Counted from the first letter of the stretch, positions 50,931 to 61,200 are shown. The stretch is 64,000 nucleotides of DNA from CAVZZV01 sp963779845 (GCA_963779845.1 CAVZZV010000001.1:310001-374000); one strand, 5' to 3'. Made by a program: numbers and translations. The notes: generated from the letters alone by a model not told the origin.

Positions 50931-52480
50931 CACTGAAACTGTTTTTGACCGACTTCCGTCCCGGCTCTGAATCCAATAAGAGGGATCATGTTATTTACCG
51001 ATGGATCTCCAATCGTTAACTCCTCCTGCAGCGGAATATCAGGTTTCGGGGGAGGGCCAAGAGCCTTAAAGACCGGTCCGGGAAAGATGCCAAAATAGAC
51101 CAGAGGGAGGAGAACGGCTAACAGGATAATCCCTTCCCTGATATTTACGTCCTTTACCTTTAGAGGAGAATGCCTTTCACCATAAAATACTTTTTGAATA
51201 ATCCTAAGGGAATAGATGGCAGAAAAAATCAGACCCATACTTGCAAGAATGGTTAAGGCAGGATTAAAAAGATAACTTCCGAGCAAAATCATAAATTCGG
51301 CCACAAAATTGGCCAGTGCCGGCAAACCCAGGGAAGCCATTACAAATACCATAGAGAAGCTGCCCAGAATGGGCATATCCTTCCATAATCCACCCAGTTC
51401 CCGAAACTGCCTCGTATGGAATCTTTCCTGGATAATTCCCGCAACAATAAAAAGTCCCCCGGTACTAAGGGCATGGGCGATCATCTGCATGACCACCCCG
51501 CGGAAGGCGATGGCATTGAAGGAATACAATCCTACTATAATAAATCCCATATGGCTGACACTCGTGTAAGCAACCAGTCTTTTTAAATCGGTTTGTGCGA
51601 AGGCCATCTTCGCACCATATAAAATACCTGCTACGCCAATGGCCATGGCAACAGGGGCGATATTGACCGATAACTCCGGAAAAAGGGGCAGGACAATCCT
51701 GATAAACCCATAAACCCCAGTCTTTAACATCAATCCGGCCAGGATGATGCTACCGGCCGTGGGTGCTTCGGTATGTGCATCGGGAAGCCAGGTATGAAAA
51801 GGAATGGCGGGGATCTTCACAGCGAATGCCAGCAGGAAACCCGACATAACCCAACCGGCCATAGGGATGTGGCCGGAGTTTGAAACGAGTTCCATAAGGT
51901 CAAAGGTGAAGTTTCCGGTAACCCTGCCATGATGAAAATATAGCATGAGTATGGAAAGCAGCATCAGCAAACCCCCTCCCTGGGTGAAGATAAAAAACTT
52001 GTAGGAAGCGTATACCCGGTTTTCGTGACCCCACACGGAGATTAAGAAATACATTGGGATGAGCATGACTTCCCAGAAAAAATAAAACAGGAAAAGGTCC
52101 TCCGCAAGGAAAACGCCTGAAATACCTGCGAGGATGAACATAATATTGAAATAAAAGAAGCCGGTTCTACTCCTGATTTCTTTCCAGGAGACCAGTATAG
52201 CAAGTATTCCTAAAAAATGGGTAAGCAGCAGCATTAAAAAACTCAGGCCATCCATGGCCAAATGAAAGCGGATATTAAAAAAAGATATCCATTCCAGATC
52301 AAATTCCCTGATCCATGGACCATTTATTTCAGAATACCTTCCTGCAAGTATTGTGAGTATCCCCGACAGGGATAACCCCGCAAGGGCGGTCCAGCGGGAC
52401 AAATTATCGCTGAACTGTCCCGCTATCCAGGATATAAATCCTGTAAACATTAAAATTCCGACGATCCAAATCAATATCAT
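50930..52480 (-). CDS. nuoM: NADH-quinone oxidoreductase subunit M
   Basis: A 516-aa proton-channel subunit with about 14 transmembrane helices. Key patterns are FLFYFFWEVMLIPMYFLIS (with the conserved Glu), FAVKIPAIPFHTWLPDAHTEAPTAGS, and LKRLVAYTSVSHMGFI. The start MILIWIVGILMF at 52480 overlaps the nuoL stop by 4 bp; a longer frame adds 20 polar residues lacking support. The C-terminal tail (FKALGPPPKPDIP) is cytoplasmic and somewhat long. Confidence 0.92.
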   Translation of the reverse strand: MILIWIVGILMFTGFISWIAGQFSDNLSRWTALAGLSLSGILTILAGRYSEINGPWIREFDLEWISFFNIRFHLAMDGLSFLMLLLTHFLGILAILVSWKEIRSRTGFFYFNIMFILAGISGVFLAEDLFLFYFFWEVMLIPMYFLISVWGHENRVYASYKFFIFTQGGGLLMLLSILMLYFHHGRVTGNFTFDLMELVSNSGHIPMAGWVMSGFLLAFAVKIPAIPFHTWLPDAHTEAPTAGSIILAGLMLKTGVYGFIRIVLPLFPELSVNIAPVAMAIGVAGILYGAKMAFAQTDLKRLVAYTSVSHMGFIIVGLYSFNAIAFRGVVMQMIAHALSTGGLFIVAGIIQERFHTRQFRELGGLWKDMPILGSFSMVFVMASLGLPALANFVAEFMILLGSYLFNPALTILASMGLIFSAIYSLRIIQKVFYGERHSPLKVKDVNIREGIILLAVLLPLVYFGIFPGPVFKALGPPPKPDIPLQEELTIGDPSVNNMIPLIGFRAGTEVGQKQFQ

Positions 52481-54354
52481 AATATTGCCAATATAATGAT
52501 CCCTGTAATAAGTCCTCCTGCTAAAACGGCCAAATACCAACGTAGGCGGCCTGTTTGTGAAAGTAAAAGAATCCGGTTGAACAGATCCGAAATTTGGGCA
52601 AAACCCATAAAAAATCTATCCACAATATCCTTCCTGTTGAGATATGCCAGTCGCTGGAAGGGTCTCTCGAATATCATTTCGTACAATTTGTCAAAATACC
52701 ATCCTTTCAGCCAGAGATTGTGCAAAAAGGAACCTAACCCTGAATTGCGTATCCTGCGGGCTAATCCAGGCTTGTAAACATAAAAATACCAGGCGGTAAA
52801 AACTCCGCCTAAAGCCACCAAACCGGCCACCGATTGCAGAACGAAATGCAGGGTTCCTCCCTCAGGTACCCTATATTCAGGAAGGCTGAGATTCATAAAA
52901 TGGCTGAACCCTTTCCATTGCCCGAATTCAATATAACCAGCTAGTATGGATAGAACAGCCAGAATAACCAGGGGAATTATGAAAAGTGGGGACTTTGTTT
53001 TTATTGCTATGGTTTTCACTTCCCCAAAAAAAGCCAGAAATACCATTCGAAAAGAATACAGAGCGGTTAGAATGGCTCCGGTGAGACCTCCTGCCCATAA
53101 AATTTTTCCTGACCCACTCTTAAAAAATACATCAACCAGTATTTGATCCTTACTGAAAAAACCGGCCGTGATCAGGGGTAATGCAGACAAAGAGGCTGCT
53201 CCTGCAATGAAAACATAAAAGATAAGGGGCATCTTTTTCCTAAGGCCTCCCATCCTGAAAAGGTTATGTTCATGATGGAGACTAATTATAACTATTCCTG
53301 CAGCAAGGAACAATAGTGCTTTGAAGAAAGCATGGATGAAAAAATGAAAAATTGCTGCGGACCAGGCTCCTACTCCAAGAGCCAGAAACATATATCCGAT
53401 CTGGGAAATCGTAGACCAGGCAAGCACCCGTTTAATATCTTTCTGAACGAGGGCACTAAAGCCTGCCATTAGCAGGGTAAGGGTTCCAAGTATCGCAATA
53501 AACAGCATAACCCCGGGTGCGAGGCTGAAAATTGTATGGGTTCTGGCTATCAGGTAAACCCCTGCAGTAACCATGGTAGCAGCGTGGATTAAAGCACTCA
53601 CGGGTGAGGGGCCAGCCATTGCATCGGGTAACCAGGTTTGAAGGGGAAGTTGTGCTGATTTCCCAATCGCTCCCCCCAGCAATAGAAATGCCGCAATTTT
53701 GGCATCTGCCGATCCCAATGCCCATTCTTGAGAGACCGAATCCAGAATATCATGAATGTTTAAGGTACCAAAAGACCGGAACAGAAAAAAAAGTCCGATG
53801 GCCATAAGGGTATCTCCTATCCGGGTAATAATAAATGCCTTTCTCGCCGCGTAACCATTATCAGGATTTTTATACCAGAATCCGATCAGCAGGTAGGAAC
53901 ACAGTCCGACCCCCTCCCAGCCCAGATAAAGAAGGAGAAGATTATCTGCCAAAACGAGTATGAGCATGGAGGCCATAAACAGGTTCATCCAGGCGAAAAA
54001 CCTTGCCTGCCCCTCTTCCCCTTTCATGAAGTATATAGAATAGAGATGGATCAAAAAGCCAACGAAGCTAACGGTAAAAATAAATACCATCGCCAGACTG
54101 TCAATGTAGAGTCCAAAATTTGCCGTAAACCCTGGGACATCTATCCATTTGCCCAATTCCTGGATAAAAATTTTATCGGATTCCGGCTTCGAGAGGAAGG
54201 CAATTAAGGCAAGTATACTTATAAGAGCACTCATTCCCACAGTGGTGGCCCCAATGGCTGAAGCCGTTTTGGCGGCCATTCTTTTTCCTGCACTACTTAG
54301 CAGAACAAATCCAAGAAGTGGAAAAGCGGGTATGGTCCAGATTAAATTAAGCAT
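52477..54354 (-). CDS. nuoL: NADH-quinone oxidoreductase subunit L
   Basis: A 625-aa proton-channel subunit with the long lateral helix near the C-terminus. LLLLYLGWEGVGLCSYLLIGFWY, SAQLPLQTWLPDAMAGPSPVSALIHAATMVTAGVYL and LAWSTISQIGYMFLALG are typical. The last part (about 530-625) holds the amphipathic helix, with EMIFERPFQRLAYLNRKDIVDRFFMG, and the final membrane helix. It overlaps nuoK by 8 bp and nuoM by 4 bp. Confidence 0.93.
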   Translation of the reverse strand: MLNLIWTIPAFPLLGFVLLSSAGKRMAAKTASAIGATTVGMSALISILALIAFLSKPESDKIFIQELGKWIDVPGFTANFGLYIDSLAMVFIFTVSFVGFLIHLYSIYFMKGEEGQARFFAWMNLFMASMLILVLADNLLLLYLGWEGVGLCSYLLIGFWYKNPDNGYAARKAFIITRIGDTLMAIGLFFLFRSFGTLNIHDILDSVSQEWALGSADAKIAAFLLLGGAIGKSAQLPLQTWLPDAMAGPSPVSALIHAATMVTAGVYLIARTHTIFSLAPGVMLFIAILGTLTLLMAGFSALVQKDIKRVLAWSTISQIGYMFLALGVGAWSAAIFHFFIHAFFKALLFLAAGIVIISLHHEHNLFRMGGLRKKMPLIFYVFIAGAASLSALPLITAGFFSKDQILVDVFFKSGSGKILWAGGLTGAILTALYSFRMVFLAFFGEVKTIAIKTKSPLFIIPLVILAVLSILAGYIEFGQWKGFSHFMNLSLPEYRVPEGGTLHFVLQSVAGLVALGGVFTAWYFYVYKPGLARRIRNSGLGSFLHNLWLKGWYFDKLYEMIFERPFQRLAYLNRKDIVDRFFMGFAQISDLFNRILLLSQTGRLRWYLAVLAGGLITGIIILAIL

Positions 54355-54667
54355 CCTTTTCCGGTTTTATTTTATTTACCTGATCGGCATCCATGGTTTT
54401 GAGATTATGATATATTCTCAGGATGAGCGCTAAACCAACTGAAACTTCTGCGGCAGCCATGGTCAGTATAAAAATGAACATAACCTGACCATCAGCCTGC
54501 ATCCACTTTGCCCCCGCCGCAATGAATGCAAATCCCGCTGCGTTTAACATGATTTCTACTGAAAGAAGGATATATACCAGATTTTTACGGAACATGGTAC
54601 CGGCAAGACCAATCAAAAATAACAGAGTGGCTACGATAAGGGCATGTTCAAGAGGTATAATTGTCAT
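54347..54667 (-). CDS. nuoK: NADH-quinone oxidoreductase subunit K
   Basis: A 106-aa subunit with three transmembrane helices. The start MTIIPLEHALIVATLLFLIG is the family N-terminus; a longer frame would add 44 residues inside nuoJ. The conserved Glu residues of the proton path lie in LLSVEIMLNAAGF and MAAAEVSVGLALIL. The ATG lies 4 bp after the nuoJ stop, and the end overlaps nuoL by 8 bp. Confidence 0.92.
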   Translation of the reverse strand: MTIIPLEHALIVATLLFLIGLAGTMFRKNLVYILLSVEIMLNAAGFAFIAAGAKWMQADGQVMFIFILTMAAAEVSVGLALILRIYHNLKTMDADQVNKIKPEKDA

Positions 54668-54671
54668 TATA

Positions 54672-55190
54672 TTAATCTTTGAGGTACCTGTGTTGTACAA
54701 TATTCTTTCTTTTGCCAAGATGGTATGCGCCCAATATTCCCGCTGTGATGAGCAGGGCCGCCAATTCCACAGCAATGATATACTTTCCATAAAGGGCAAT
54801 CCCTACTTCACGGGGACTTATATTCGCAACTTCTATTAAATTTATTCTATCGGAAAAAATCACATAAATCATCTCTGCACCTAAAATAATGGCCAACAGA
54901 GATGGGCCAATCCAGATTTTTGGATGCATCCACCCTTTTTCAGCTTCTTCAGATTCTTCTCCAAGATTGAGCATCATTACCACAAAAACAAACAACACCA
55001 TAATTGCCCCGGCGTAAATTATTATTTCAAGTGCCGCAATGAAATGGGCACCGAGAAGAAAAAAAACCACTGCCACAGATATCAGGGAAATAATCATGTA
55101 CAGCAAGGCACTAAAAGCATTGGTTCGGGTAACCACCATAAAGCTCGCGATTATGGCAATGGAAGAGGCTATGTAAAAAACTGTTATCAT
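54672..55190 (-). CDS. nuoJ: NADH-quinone oxidoreductase subunit J
   Basis: A 172-aa membrane subunit with five transmembrane helices. NAFSALLYMIISLISVAVVFFLLGAHFIAALEIIIYAGAIMVLFVFVVMML is the family core, including the pi-bulge helix region. The ATG overlaps the nuoI stop by 4 bp (ATGA). A basic tail (GKRKNIVQHRYLKD) ends it. Confidence 0.92.
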   Translation of the reverse strand: MITVFYIASSIAIIASFMVVTRTNAFSALLYMIISLISVAVVFFLLGAHFIAALEIIIYAGAIMVLFVFVVMMLNLGEESEEAEKGWMHPKIWIGPSLLAIILGAEMIYVIFSDRINLIEVANISPREVGIALYGKYIIAVELAALLITAGILGAYHLGKRKNIVQHRYLKD

Positions 55191-55702
55191 GGTAAAAGCG
55201 ATTTAAAATCAACAGGTTTCTCTTCCCCCTCCGCTTCGCCTTTCCCTTTCCCCCCAATGGCCATACCCGAAATATTATAATAATTATATCCCGGATATTT
55301 GCCTACACCCGAAATAAGCAGGTGTTCTTTTTCATAAACGAGGTTACTACGGTCGTATTCGCCCATTTCCACATCAGGAGTTAATTGGATAGCATAGGTA
55401 GGACAAGCCTCTTCGCAAAACCCACAGTAAATACACCGGGAAAAATTTATTCTGAAAAACTCCGGATAGCGCCTCCCGCTTTCATCTTCCGTCGCCTGAA
55501 GAGAGATGCAATCAACCGGACAAGCTGCGGCGCAAAGATAGCAGGCCACGCAACGCTCCCCTCCATCGGGATCCCGGCTGAGAATAATCCTTCCCCGGTA
55601 CCTGGGTGGAAGTTTCAGTTTCTCTTCAGGATATTCGATAGTTACTTTCTTCCTGAACAAATGAGTAAAAACAATCCACATACTTTTTAGAATACTCAGC
55701 AT
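55187..55702 (-). CDS. nuoI: NADH-quinone oxidoreductase subunit I
   Basis: A 171-aa peripheral-arm subunit carrying two [4Fe-4S] clusters (N6a, N6b). The ligands are in CVACYLCAAACPVDCI and CIYCGFCEEACPTYAI. An N-terminal amphipathic segment (SMWIVFTHLFRKKVTIEYPEE) anchors it to the membrane arm. The Gly/Glu/Lys-rich C-terminal tail (GGKGKGEAEGEEKP) is longer than in many homologues. Confidence 0.93.
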   Translation of the reverse strand: MLSILKSMWIVFTHLFRKKVTIEYPEEKLKLPPRYRGRIILSRDPDGGERCVACYLCAAACPVDCISLQATEDESGRRYPEFFRINFSRCIYCGFCEEACPTYAIQLTPDVEMGEYDRSNLVYEKEHLLISGVGKYPGYNYYNISGMAIGGKGKGEAEGEEKPVDFKSLLP

Positions 55703-55706
55703 AAAT

Positions 55707-56666
55707 TTAAGTATTTGACATTAATACGATGAATCCGGTAATCAAAATATTTAGCAGCGCCAATGGTAAAAGAAACTTCCAGCCGTATGCCAGCAATTGA
55801 TCATATCTTGGTCTCGGCAGGGACCCACGAAGGAGCACGAAGAGAGAGATAAAAACGAAAGTCTTCATAAAAAACCACACCACTCCTGGTAAAAATGCCG
55901 GGCCAAGCCAACCTCCAAAGAAGAGCGTGGTGATCATGGAGGAGACCAGGATTATACCCAGGTATTCCCCGACAAAGAACATCCCGAACTTCATACCGGA
56001 ATACTCAGAATGATACCCCGCCACCAGTTCACTCTCCGATTCCGGAATATCGAAGGGGAGTCGATGGGTTTCTGCGATCCCGGCAATGAAAAAGATGATG
56101 AATCCTAAAAATTGAGGTACAACATTCCACAAACCTCTCTGGGCTTCAACAATTTCACGCAGATTGAATGAATTGGCGAGCATCACTACTCCCATAAGGG
56201 ATAAACCCATGAAAATTTCATAGGTGATCATCTGGGAAGCTCCCCGCATGGCACCCAGAAGTGAGTATTTATTATTGGAAGACCAGCCAGCCAATACTAT
56301 ACTGTATGCTCCGAGCGAGGACATAGCCAGAAAAAACAATACTCCTACATTCAGATCGAAAACTAAAATAGTGGGACCAAAAGGTATGATAGCAAAACTC
56401 ATTAAGATAGTAAACATGGTAATTGCAGGGGCCACAATAAAAATAAGCTTACTCGAAAAGGGTGGTATCCAGTCTTCCTTGAAGAATATTTTGATCACGT
56501 CAGCAAGTGGCTGCAATATTCCAAAGGGACCCAGGCGGTTTGGGCCAAGCCTGTCCTGAAATAAACCCAGCAAACGCCGTTCATACCAGATTAAACCTGC
56601 TGCCAGGGATAATACTGTGAGAAGTACCCCTAAAACAATCCAAATCCAGGACAGGCTGTTTTCCAT
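55707..56666 (-). CDS. nuoH: NADH-quinone oxidoreductase subunit H
   Basis: A 319-aa membrane subunit at the quinone chamber, with eight transmembrane helices. YERRLLGLFQDRLGPNRLGPFGILQPLADVIKIFFKEDWIPP and AETHRLPFDIPESESELVAGYHSEYSGMKFGMFFVGEY are diagnostic and hold the conserved charged residues of the E-channel. It begins 15 bp after nuoG and ends 4 bp before nuoI. Confidence 0.94.
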   Translation of the reverse strand: MENSLSWIWIVLGVLLTVLSLAAGLIWYERRLLGLFQDRLGPNRLGPFGILQPLADVIKIFFKEDWIPPFSSKLIFIVAPAITMFTILMSFAIIPFGPTILVFDLNVGVLFFLAMSSLGAYSIVLAGWSSNNKYSLLGAMRGASQMITYEIFMGLSLMGVVMLANSFNLREIVEAQRGLWNVVPQFLGFIIFFIAGIAETHRLPFDIPESESELVAGYHSEYSGMKFGMFFVGEYLGIILVSSMITTLFFGGWLGPAFLPGVVWFFMKTFVFISLFVLLRGSLPRPRYDQLLAYGWKFLLPLALLNILITGFIVLMSNT

Positions 56667-56681
56667 TTTTTTAAATCTTTT

Positions 56682-59441
56682 CTATTTTACCTTCCAACTT
56701 CCTTCTCTCCCCCATTTTTTCGCATCCACATATGGCATCATTGGCAAACCAAAGGGCACCCCAATTGCTCCCTCAGGAAAATGATTCGAAATTTTTAGTG
56801 GTAAACCCTCTCTCAGGGAGCCATCATCAAGGGTTAAAACAGTGGTTTCATCCCAGCCCATTTCTGCCGCAAATGAAGAGTTTACTACAATGAAAGGTTT
56901 AGGAACTAGTTCCTTTGCAGCACCTTCCAAAACGCTTAATTCTTCGGAACCGTAAAGGTGATAAAGGGGCCGTATGTCATATTTTAATTTATGGTCTCCG
57001 CCGATACCCCGATAGCGATAGTCTTTAATCCCGGAAGAGGCTTTGGCTGATTTTTTAAAAACAGCTAACTGCGGGAATCCACGTTTCAGCATTCCGCCCA
57101 CTTCAGTCTGGTATTGGTTAAGTGCCTGAATGGAATTCCAGCCGGGGCTTCTGAAAAAAGGAGTTAAGGGGGCCGTTGGAATCCCGTGGAAACCTTCCAT
57201 GGTAAAAGTCATCGGGTTGTTTTGATCAACAGGAGGAGTAGGTTCGTCCATTGTTTTATCGGCATGCATGGCCGTCCTTCCACTATAGCGATGGGGCTCC
57301 CGCGGGATAAACTGTGCCCCTTGTTGGAAATCTTTCGGAATCTGGAGTTCAGATAGGCCGGCAAATATTGGATAGACCTTTTCCATCTCTTCACCGTATT
57401 CATGAAAGTTTATATTCTCAGTTTTTTGAATTTTTTTATGCATATTATCCAGAATTTCCACCCACTCATAGCCTGGTCTAATATTTTTATCCCTTTCATG
57501 TACTTTAAAGAAACGTTGCACCCTCCCTTCATTGTTCACTAAATGACCATCAGCCTCTGTAATAAGGGCCGCCGGAAGCACGAGTTCCGCGTAGCCTGTG
57601 GTTCTGGTATGGATGCCCTCGATTGCCACCACATGATTGAAGGACTTCAATAGGCTGGTCAGGGTATTCTCCTCTGTTTTTCTGAATAAATCGTTTTCGA
57701 GGATAATAAGGCAGCTATTTTCATGAGTCCTCGGATCCAGCCCGGAAAGCCTTTGTCCTTCGAGGAGGGTCAGACCAAGCGAGTTTGCTTCTGAAAAGCT
57801 GAAAACCAGGCCAGTCTTTTTTGCCTTGTCTGATCTGTTTTGGGCAATGAGAGCAGAGGCCTTTAATACATCTTCATTTAAGCAGGAGGTTCCCGAAATA
57901 ACCACTGCCTTTTCAGCCTTTAAAAAATTTTCTGCTATTGTTTTAGCAAGTTCCTTCATTTGTTGGGGCAGATTTTCCGGCAGGGGGGTTTTGTTGTTCA
58001 TAAAATGAGCTATGGCAAAACCCGTCATGGCAATTTCTTCAGGACTTTGATAGACAAAAGAGGTGCAAAATTCATCCAGTTTGGTCTCAGCCGGAGTGAG
58101 GCTAAAGAGAGGTCCTCTTTCATTTTGTATAGCCTCCCTGACTGCTTTATCGTCCCAACCATTTATTTTCAGGCTCTCCATTCTTTTCATAGGCTGCTGC
58201 ATAATGGATTGTCTAACGGACAATGCCAACATCGGAGCTGTATTGGTAAGATCCTCACCCAAAATAAGTACGCAATCGCTTTGCTCCACCTCTTTCATGG
58301 AATAGATGTCTGCTGAAGTATTCCTGAGAATTTCAGAGGCAAGACGATTAAGTTCAAAGTCGGTTTCAGACATCCCTGAATAGAAATTCTCCTTTCCCAC
58401 AAAGCGCTGCAAAGCATAATTGGATTCTAAAGAGGTTCTGGCAGAACCAATTCCAATTATCCGACGGTTATCATGCAAAATATTCTTTAATTGAGTCTGC
58501 ATTTCCTCAAAACTCACCTCGTCAAAGGCTTCTTCCGGAGTATCACTGAAATTTAATCCATTGCCTTCCTGCAAAGGGATATTTTTCTTCCTGGCTATAT
58601 TAAGGATCCTTTTTTTTGAATTCAGGTATTCGTACCCATACCGTCCCCTGTCGCAAATAAAATAACCATTTACCTCTTCATTATACCTGTTTCTCACCTG
58701 TCTTATTGAATTATATCGTTCGCCCACAATGGTATTGCATCCGAGGCTGCACAACTGGCAAATAGAGGGGGCTGAAGTTAAATCCCACTTTCGGGTGTAA
58801 TGTTGTTTGAGTGATTTATCGGTAAATACTCCGGTCGGGCAGATTTCGACCAGATTTCCGCTAAACTCGCTCTCAAGCCTGCCATCGGCATGTCTTCCAA
58901 AATACACATGATTATGGGCTCCGAAAACATCAAGGTCTTTCCCCCCTGCATAATCTTTGTAGAAACGCACGCAACGGTAGCAGGCAATGCAGCGGTTCAT
59001 TTCATGATGGACGAATGGTCCAAGGTATTGATTTTCAAATGTCCGTTTATCGAAACGAAACCGTCTGTATGTATGACCCGTCATTATGGTCATATCCTGT
59101 AGATGACATTCCCCGCCTTCATCGCATGTTGGGCAGTCATGAGGATGATTGGTCATTAAACCCTCAATGATATGTGCGCGAAATTTTTTTGCCTCAGGAT
59201 CACTGATTGAAATGCGGGTTCCTTCTTTAACAGGCTCCATGCACGCCATAATTATCTTACCCTTCTTGTCCTGTTCATCCTTAAATGATTTTACGGCACA
59301 TTGACGACAGGCACCCACCGACCCTAATTTGGGATGCCAGCAAAAATAAGGAAGATCCAGTCCATGGCTCAGGATTGATTCCAGGAGGTTTTTCCCCTCC
59401 TTCACTTCATACGTTTTATTATCGATCGTTATTTTAGACAT
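56682..59441 (-). CDS. nuoG: NADH-quinone oxidoreductase subunit G
   Basis: A 919-aa peripheral-arm subunit. The N-terminus carries a [2Fe-2S] site (FCWHPKLGSVGACRQCAV), a His-Cys3 [4Fe-4S] site (HPHDCPTCDEGGECHLQ) and another [4Fe-4S] site (CIACYRCVRF with EICPTG). At about 228-270 CQLCSLGC plus a later Cys (YFICDRGRYGYEYL) gives the extra N7-type [4Fe-4S] site. The rest is a degenerate molybdopterin-oxidoreductase fold. It overlaps nuoF by 8 bp and is 15 bp from nuoH. Confidence 0.92.
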   Translation of the reverse strand: MSKITIDNKTYEVKEGKNLLESILSHGLDLPYFCWHPKLGSVGACRQCAVKSFKDEQDKKGKIIMACMEPVKEGTRISISDPEAKKFRAHIIEGLMTNHPHDCPTCDEGGECHLQDMTIMTGHTYRRFRFDKRTFENQYLGPFVHHEMNRCIACYRCVRFYKDYAGGKDLDVFGAHNHVYFGRHADGRLESEFSGNLVEICPTGVFTDKSLKQHYTRKWDLTSAPSICQLCSLGCNTIVGERYNSIRQVRNRYNEEVNGYFICDRGRYGYEYLNSKKRILNIARKKNIPLQEGNGLNFSDTPEEAFDEVSFEEMQTQLKNILHDNRRIIGIGSARTSLESNYALQRFVGKENFYSGMSETDFELNRLASEILRNTSADIYSMKEVEQSDCVLILGEDLTNTAPMLALSVRQSIMQQPMKRMESLKINGWDDKAVREAIQNERGPLFSLTPAETKLDEFCTSFVYQSPEEIAMTGFAIAHFMNNKTPLPENLPQQMKELAKTIAENFLKAEKAVVISGTSCLNEDVLKASALIAQNRSDKAKKTGLVFSFSEANSLGLTLLEGQRLSGLDPRTHENSCLIILENDLFRKTEENTLTSLLKSFNHVVAIEGIHTRTTGYAELVLPAALITEADGHLVNNEGRVQRFFKVHERDKNIRPGYEWVEILDNMHKKIQKTENINFHEYGEEMEKVYPIFAGLSELQIPKDFQQGAQFIPREPHRYSGRTAMHADKTMDEPTPPVDQNNPMTFTMEGFHGIPTAPLTPFFRSPGWNSIQALNQYQTEVGGMLKRGFPQLAVFKKSAKASSGIKDYRYRGIGGDHKLKYDIRPLYHLYGSEELSVLEGAAKELVPKPFIVVNSSFAAEMGWDETTVLTLDDGSLREGLPLKISNHFPEGAIGVPFGLPMMPYVDAKKWGREGSWKVK

Positions 59442-60717
59442 GATGGTCCCTCCATGGACATTTTTTTTCTTTTATATGGCGGATAAAATCCTGCCTGAAA
59501 TACTTTAATGCTGATTGTAAAGGCTCCATAGCACCAGGGGCGAGTGCACAATAGGTATGGCCCATTCCAAGATAGCCCGTATGAAAATCGAGCGTATCCA
59601 TATCCTCATCCCGACCTTCACCATGCTCCATAGCGAAAAGGACTTTCTCTACCCATGGAAGCCCTTCGCGGCATGGTGTGCACCAACCGCATGATTCAAG
59701 GGCGAAAAACTTTTCCAGATTATGCACAAAACCAACCGGGCAGGTTTTGTCGTCAAGGATAACCAGGGTACCGGTACCTAATCTGCTTCCGGCTTCCATA
59801 GTCGATTTGTAGTCTAAATTCAGATCGAGATGTTCCTCCACCAGGAAATCCGTGGAAGCGCCTCCTGGAAGAACCCCCCGAAATTTAACTCCCTTAAGCA
59901 TTCCACCCGCCCGGTCCTCAATAATTTCCCGCATGCTTGTCCCAAGTGGTAATTCCCAGCAACCGGGTTTATTGACTCTCCCACTAACTCCATAGATTTT
60001 AGTTCCTCCTTCCCCCGTGGTGCTAATGGATTTATACCATTCAGCTCCATGGGAGATTATGTGAGGTATATTGCTTAAGGTTTCGACATTATTCACAATA
60101 GTAGGTTTTCCAAACAGCCCGCTTACCTGGGGAAAAGGTGGTTTTGAACGGGGAATGGCACGTTTTCCCTCCAATGCATTAAGCAGTCCTGTTTCTTCCC
60201 CGCACATATACCTTCCAGCACTAATATGGATATGGATATCGAGGTCAAATCCCGAATTTAAAATATTTTTACCTAAATATCCGGCCCCGCGCGCTTCGGC
60301 AAGGGCCCGATTTAAATTTTTCGCTGAATTTTTATAGGCCCATCGCAGGAAAATATAGGAAGTCGGGGCTTGAATGGCATAAGCAGCAATGATCATTCCT
60401 TCGATAAGCTGATGAGGGTCTCCTTCCAGTAACAAGCGGTCTTTAAATGTTCCCGGTTCCATTTCATCGGCATTGGCAATAAGAAATTTTTCTTTTGGGG
60501 CATCGGATCCCATGGGAACAAAACTCCATTTTTTACCTGTATTGAAACCGGCTCCTCCCCTTCCTTTCAATCCTGAATTTTCAACCATCGCGGTAATTTC
60601 GGAAGGACTCGACTTTAAAGCTTTTTTCATGGCGGAGTACCCTCCGGCACTCTCATAGCCGCGAAGGTCCAAAACCGGCTTTCCTCTAATAATATTTCCT
60701 GTAAGAGGAGTTTCCAT
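59434..60717 (-). CDS. nuoF: NADH-quinone oxidoreductase subunit F
   Basis: A 427-aa flavoprotein that binds NADH and FMN and holds cluster N3. GLKGRGGAGFNTGKKWSFVP is the NADH/FMN Gly-rich loop. ANADEMEPGTFKDRLLLEGDPHQLIEG and MCGEETGLLNALEGKRAIPR follow, and CGWCTPCREGLPWV with a later Cys binds [4Fe-4S]. The start is 2 bp after the nuoE stop and its end overlaps nuoG by 8 bp. Confidence 0.94.
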   Translation of the reverse strand: METPLTGNIIRGKPVLDLRGYESAGGYSAMKKALKSSPSEITAMVENSGLKGRGGAGFNTGKKWSFVPMGSDAPKEKFLIANADEMEPGTFKDRLLLEGDPHQLIEGMIIAAYAIQAPTSYIFLRWAYKNSAKNLNRALAEARGAGYLGKNILNSGFDLDIHIHISAGRYMCGEETGLLNALEGKRAIPRSKPPFPQVSGLFGKPTIVNNVETLSNIPHIISHGAEWYKSISTTGEGGTKIYGVSGRVNKPGCWELPLGTSMREIIEDRAGGMLKGVKFRGVLPGGASTDFLVEEHLDLNLDYKSTMEAGSRLGTGTLVILDDKTCPVGFVHNLEKFFALESCGWCTPCREGLPWVEKVLFAMEHGEGRDEDMDTLDFHTGYLGMGHTYCALAPGAMEPLQSALKYFRQDFIRHIKEKKCPWRDHHV

Positions 60718-60719
60718 TA

Positions 60720-61190
60720 TTATTGATATTTATTTAATATTTCATCGATTCTATCCCTGCTCACACTGCTATATAAATCATCGTCTATCATCATCGATGG
60801 CGCATGGTCGCAATTGCCAAGGCATTGAATCGGGAGTAGAGTAAATCTTTTGTCAGGAGTAGTCTCTCCATAGGAGATGCCCAGTTTCTGGTTCAACAAG
60901 ACAAGTATATCATCATAGCCCATGACCCAACAGGAGATGCTTTCGCATAGAAGGATGATGTGCCGACCCACCGGTTTCCGGAATATAAGGTTGTAAAAAC
61001 TCGCTACATTTTCAAGCTCGGAGAGGGACATGCCCAGCAGACCTGCTATCTCTGCCAGAGATTCATCCGAAACCCACTTTCTTTTGTCCTGAACTATTTT
61101 CAAGGCCTCTATTGCAGCCGCACTTTTTACTGGAAATTTTTTGGTTTCCTCTTCAATCTTTTCTATTTCTTCTTTTGAAAGCATCTGCAT
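60720..61190 (-). CDS. nuoE: NADH-quinone oxidoreductase subunit E
   Basis: A 156-aa thioredoxin-like subunit with the N1a-type [2Fe-2S] cluster. The ligands are C-x4-C in LCESISCWVMG and C-x3-C in IQCLGNCDHAP. The N-terminal helical part (RKWVSDESLAEIAGLLGMSLSELENVASFYNLI) is typical. The first ATG gives MQMLSKEE; the third codon ATG is an equal option. It starts 10 bp after nuoCD. Confidence 0.93.
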   Translation of the reverse strand: MQMLSKEEIEKIEEETKKFPVKSAAAIEALKIVQDKRKWVSDESLAEIAGLLGMSLSELENVASFYNLIFRKPVGRHIILLCESISCWVMGYDDILVLLNQKLGISYGETTPDKRFTLLPIQCLGNCDHAPSMMIDDDLYSSVSRDRIDEILNKYQ

Positions 61191-61200
61191 TTAATTAAAA

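Noticed and set aside
54668..54799. Longer nuoK start adding 44 residues
   Set aside because: The added part is the nuoJ coding end in another frame; the family N-terminus begins at MTIIPLEHAL.
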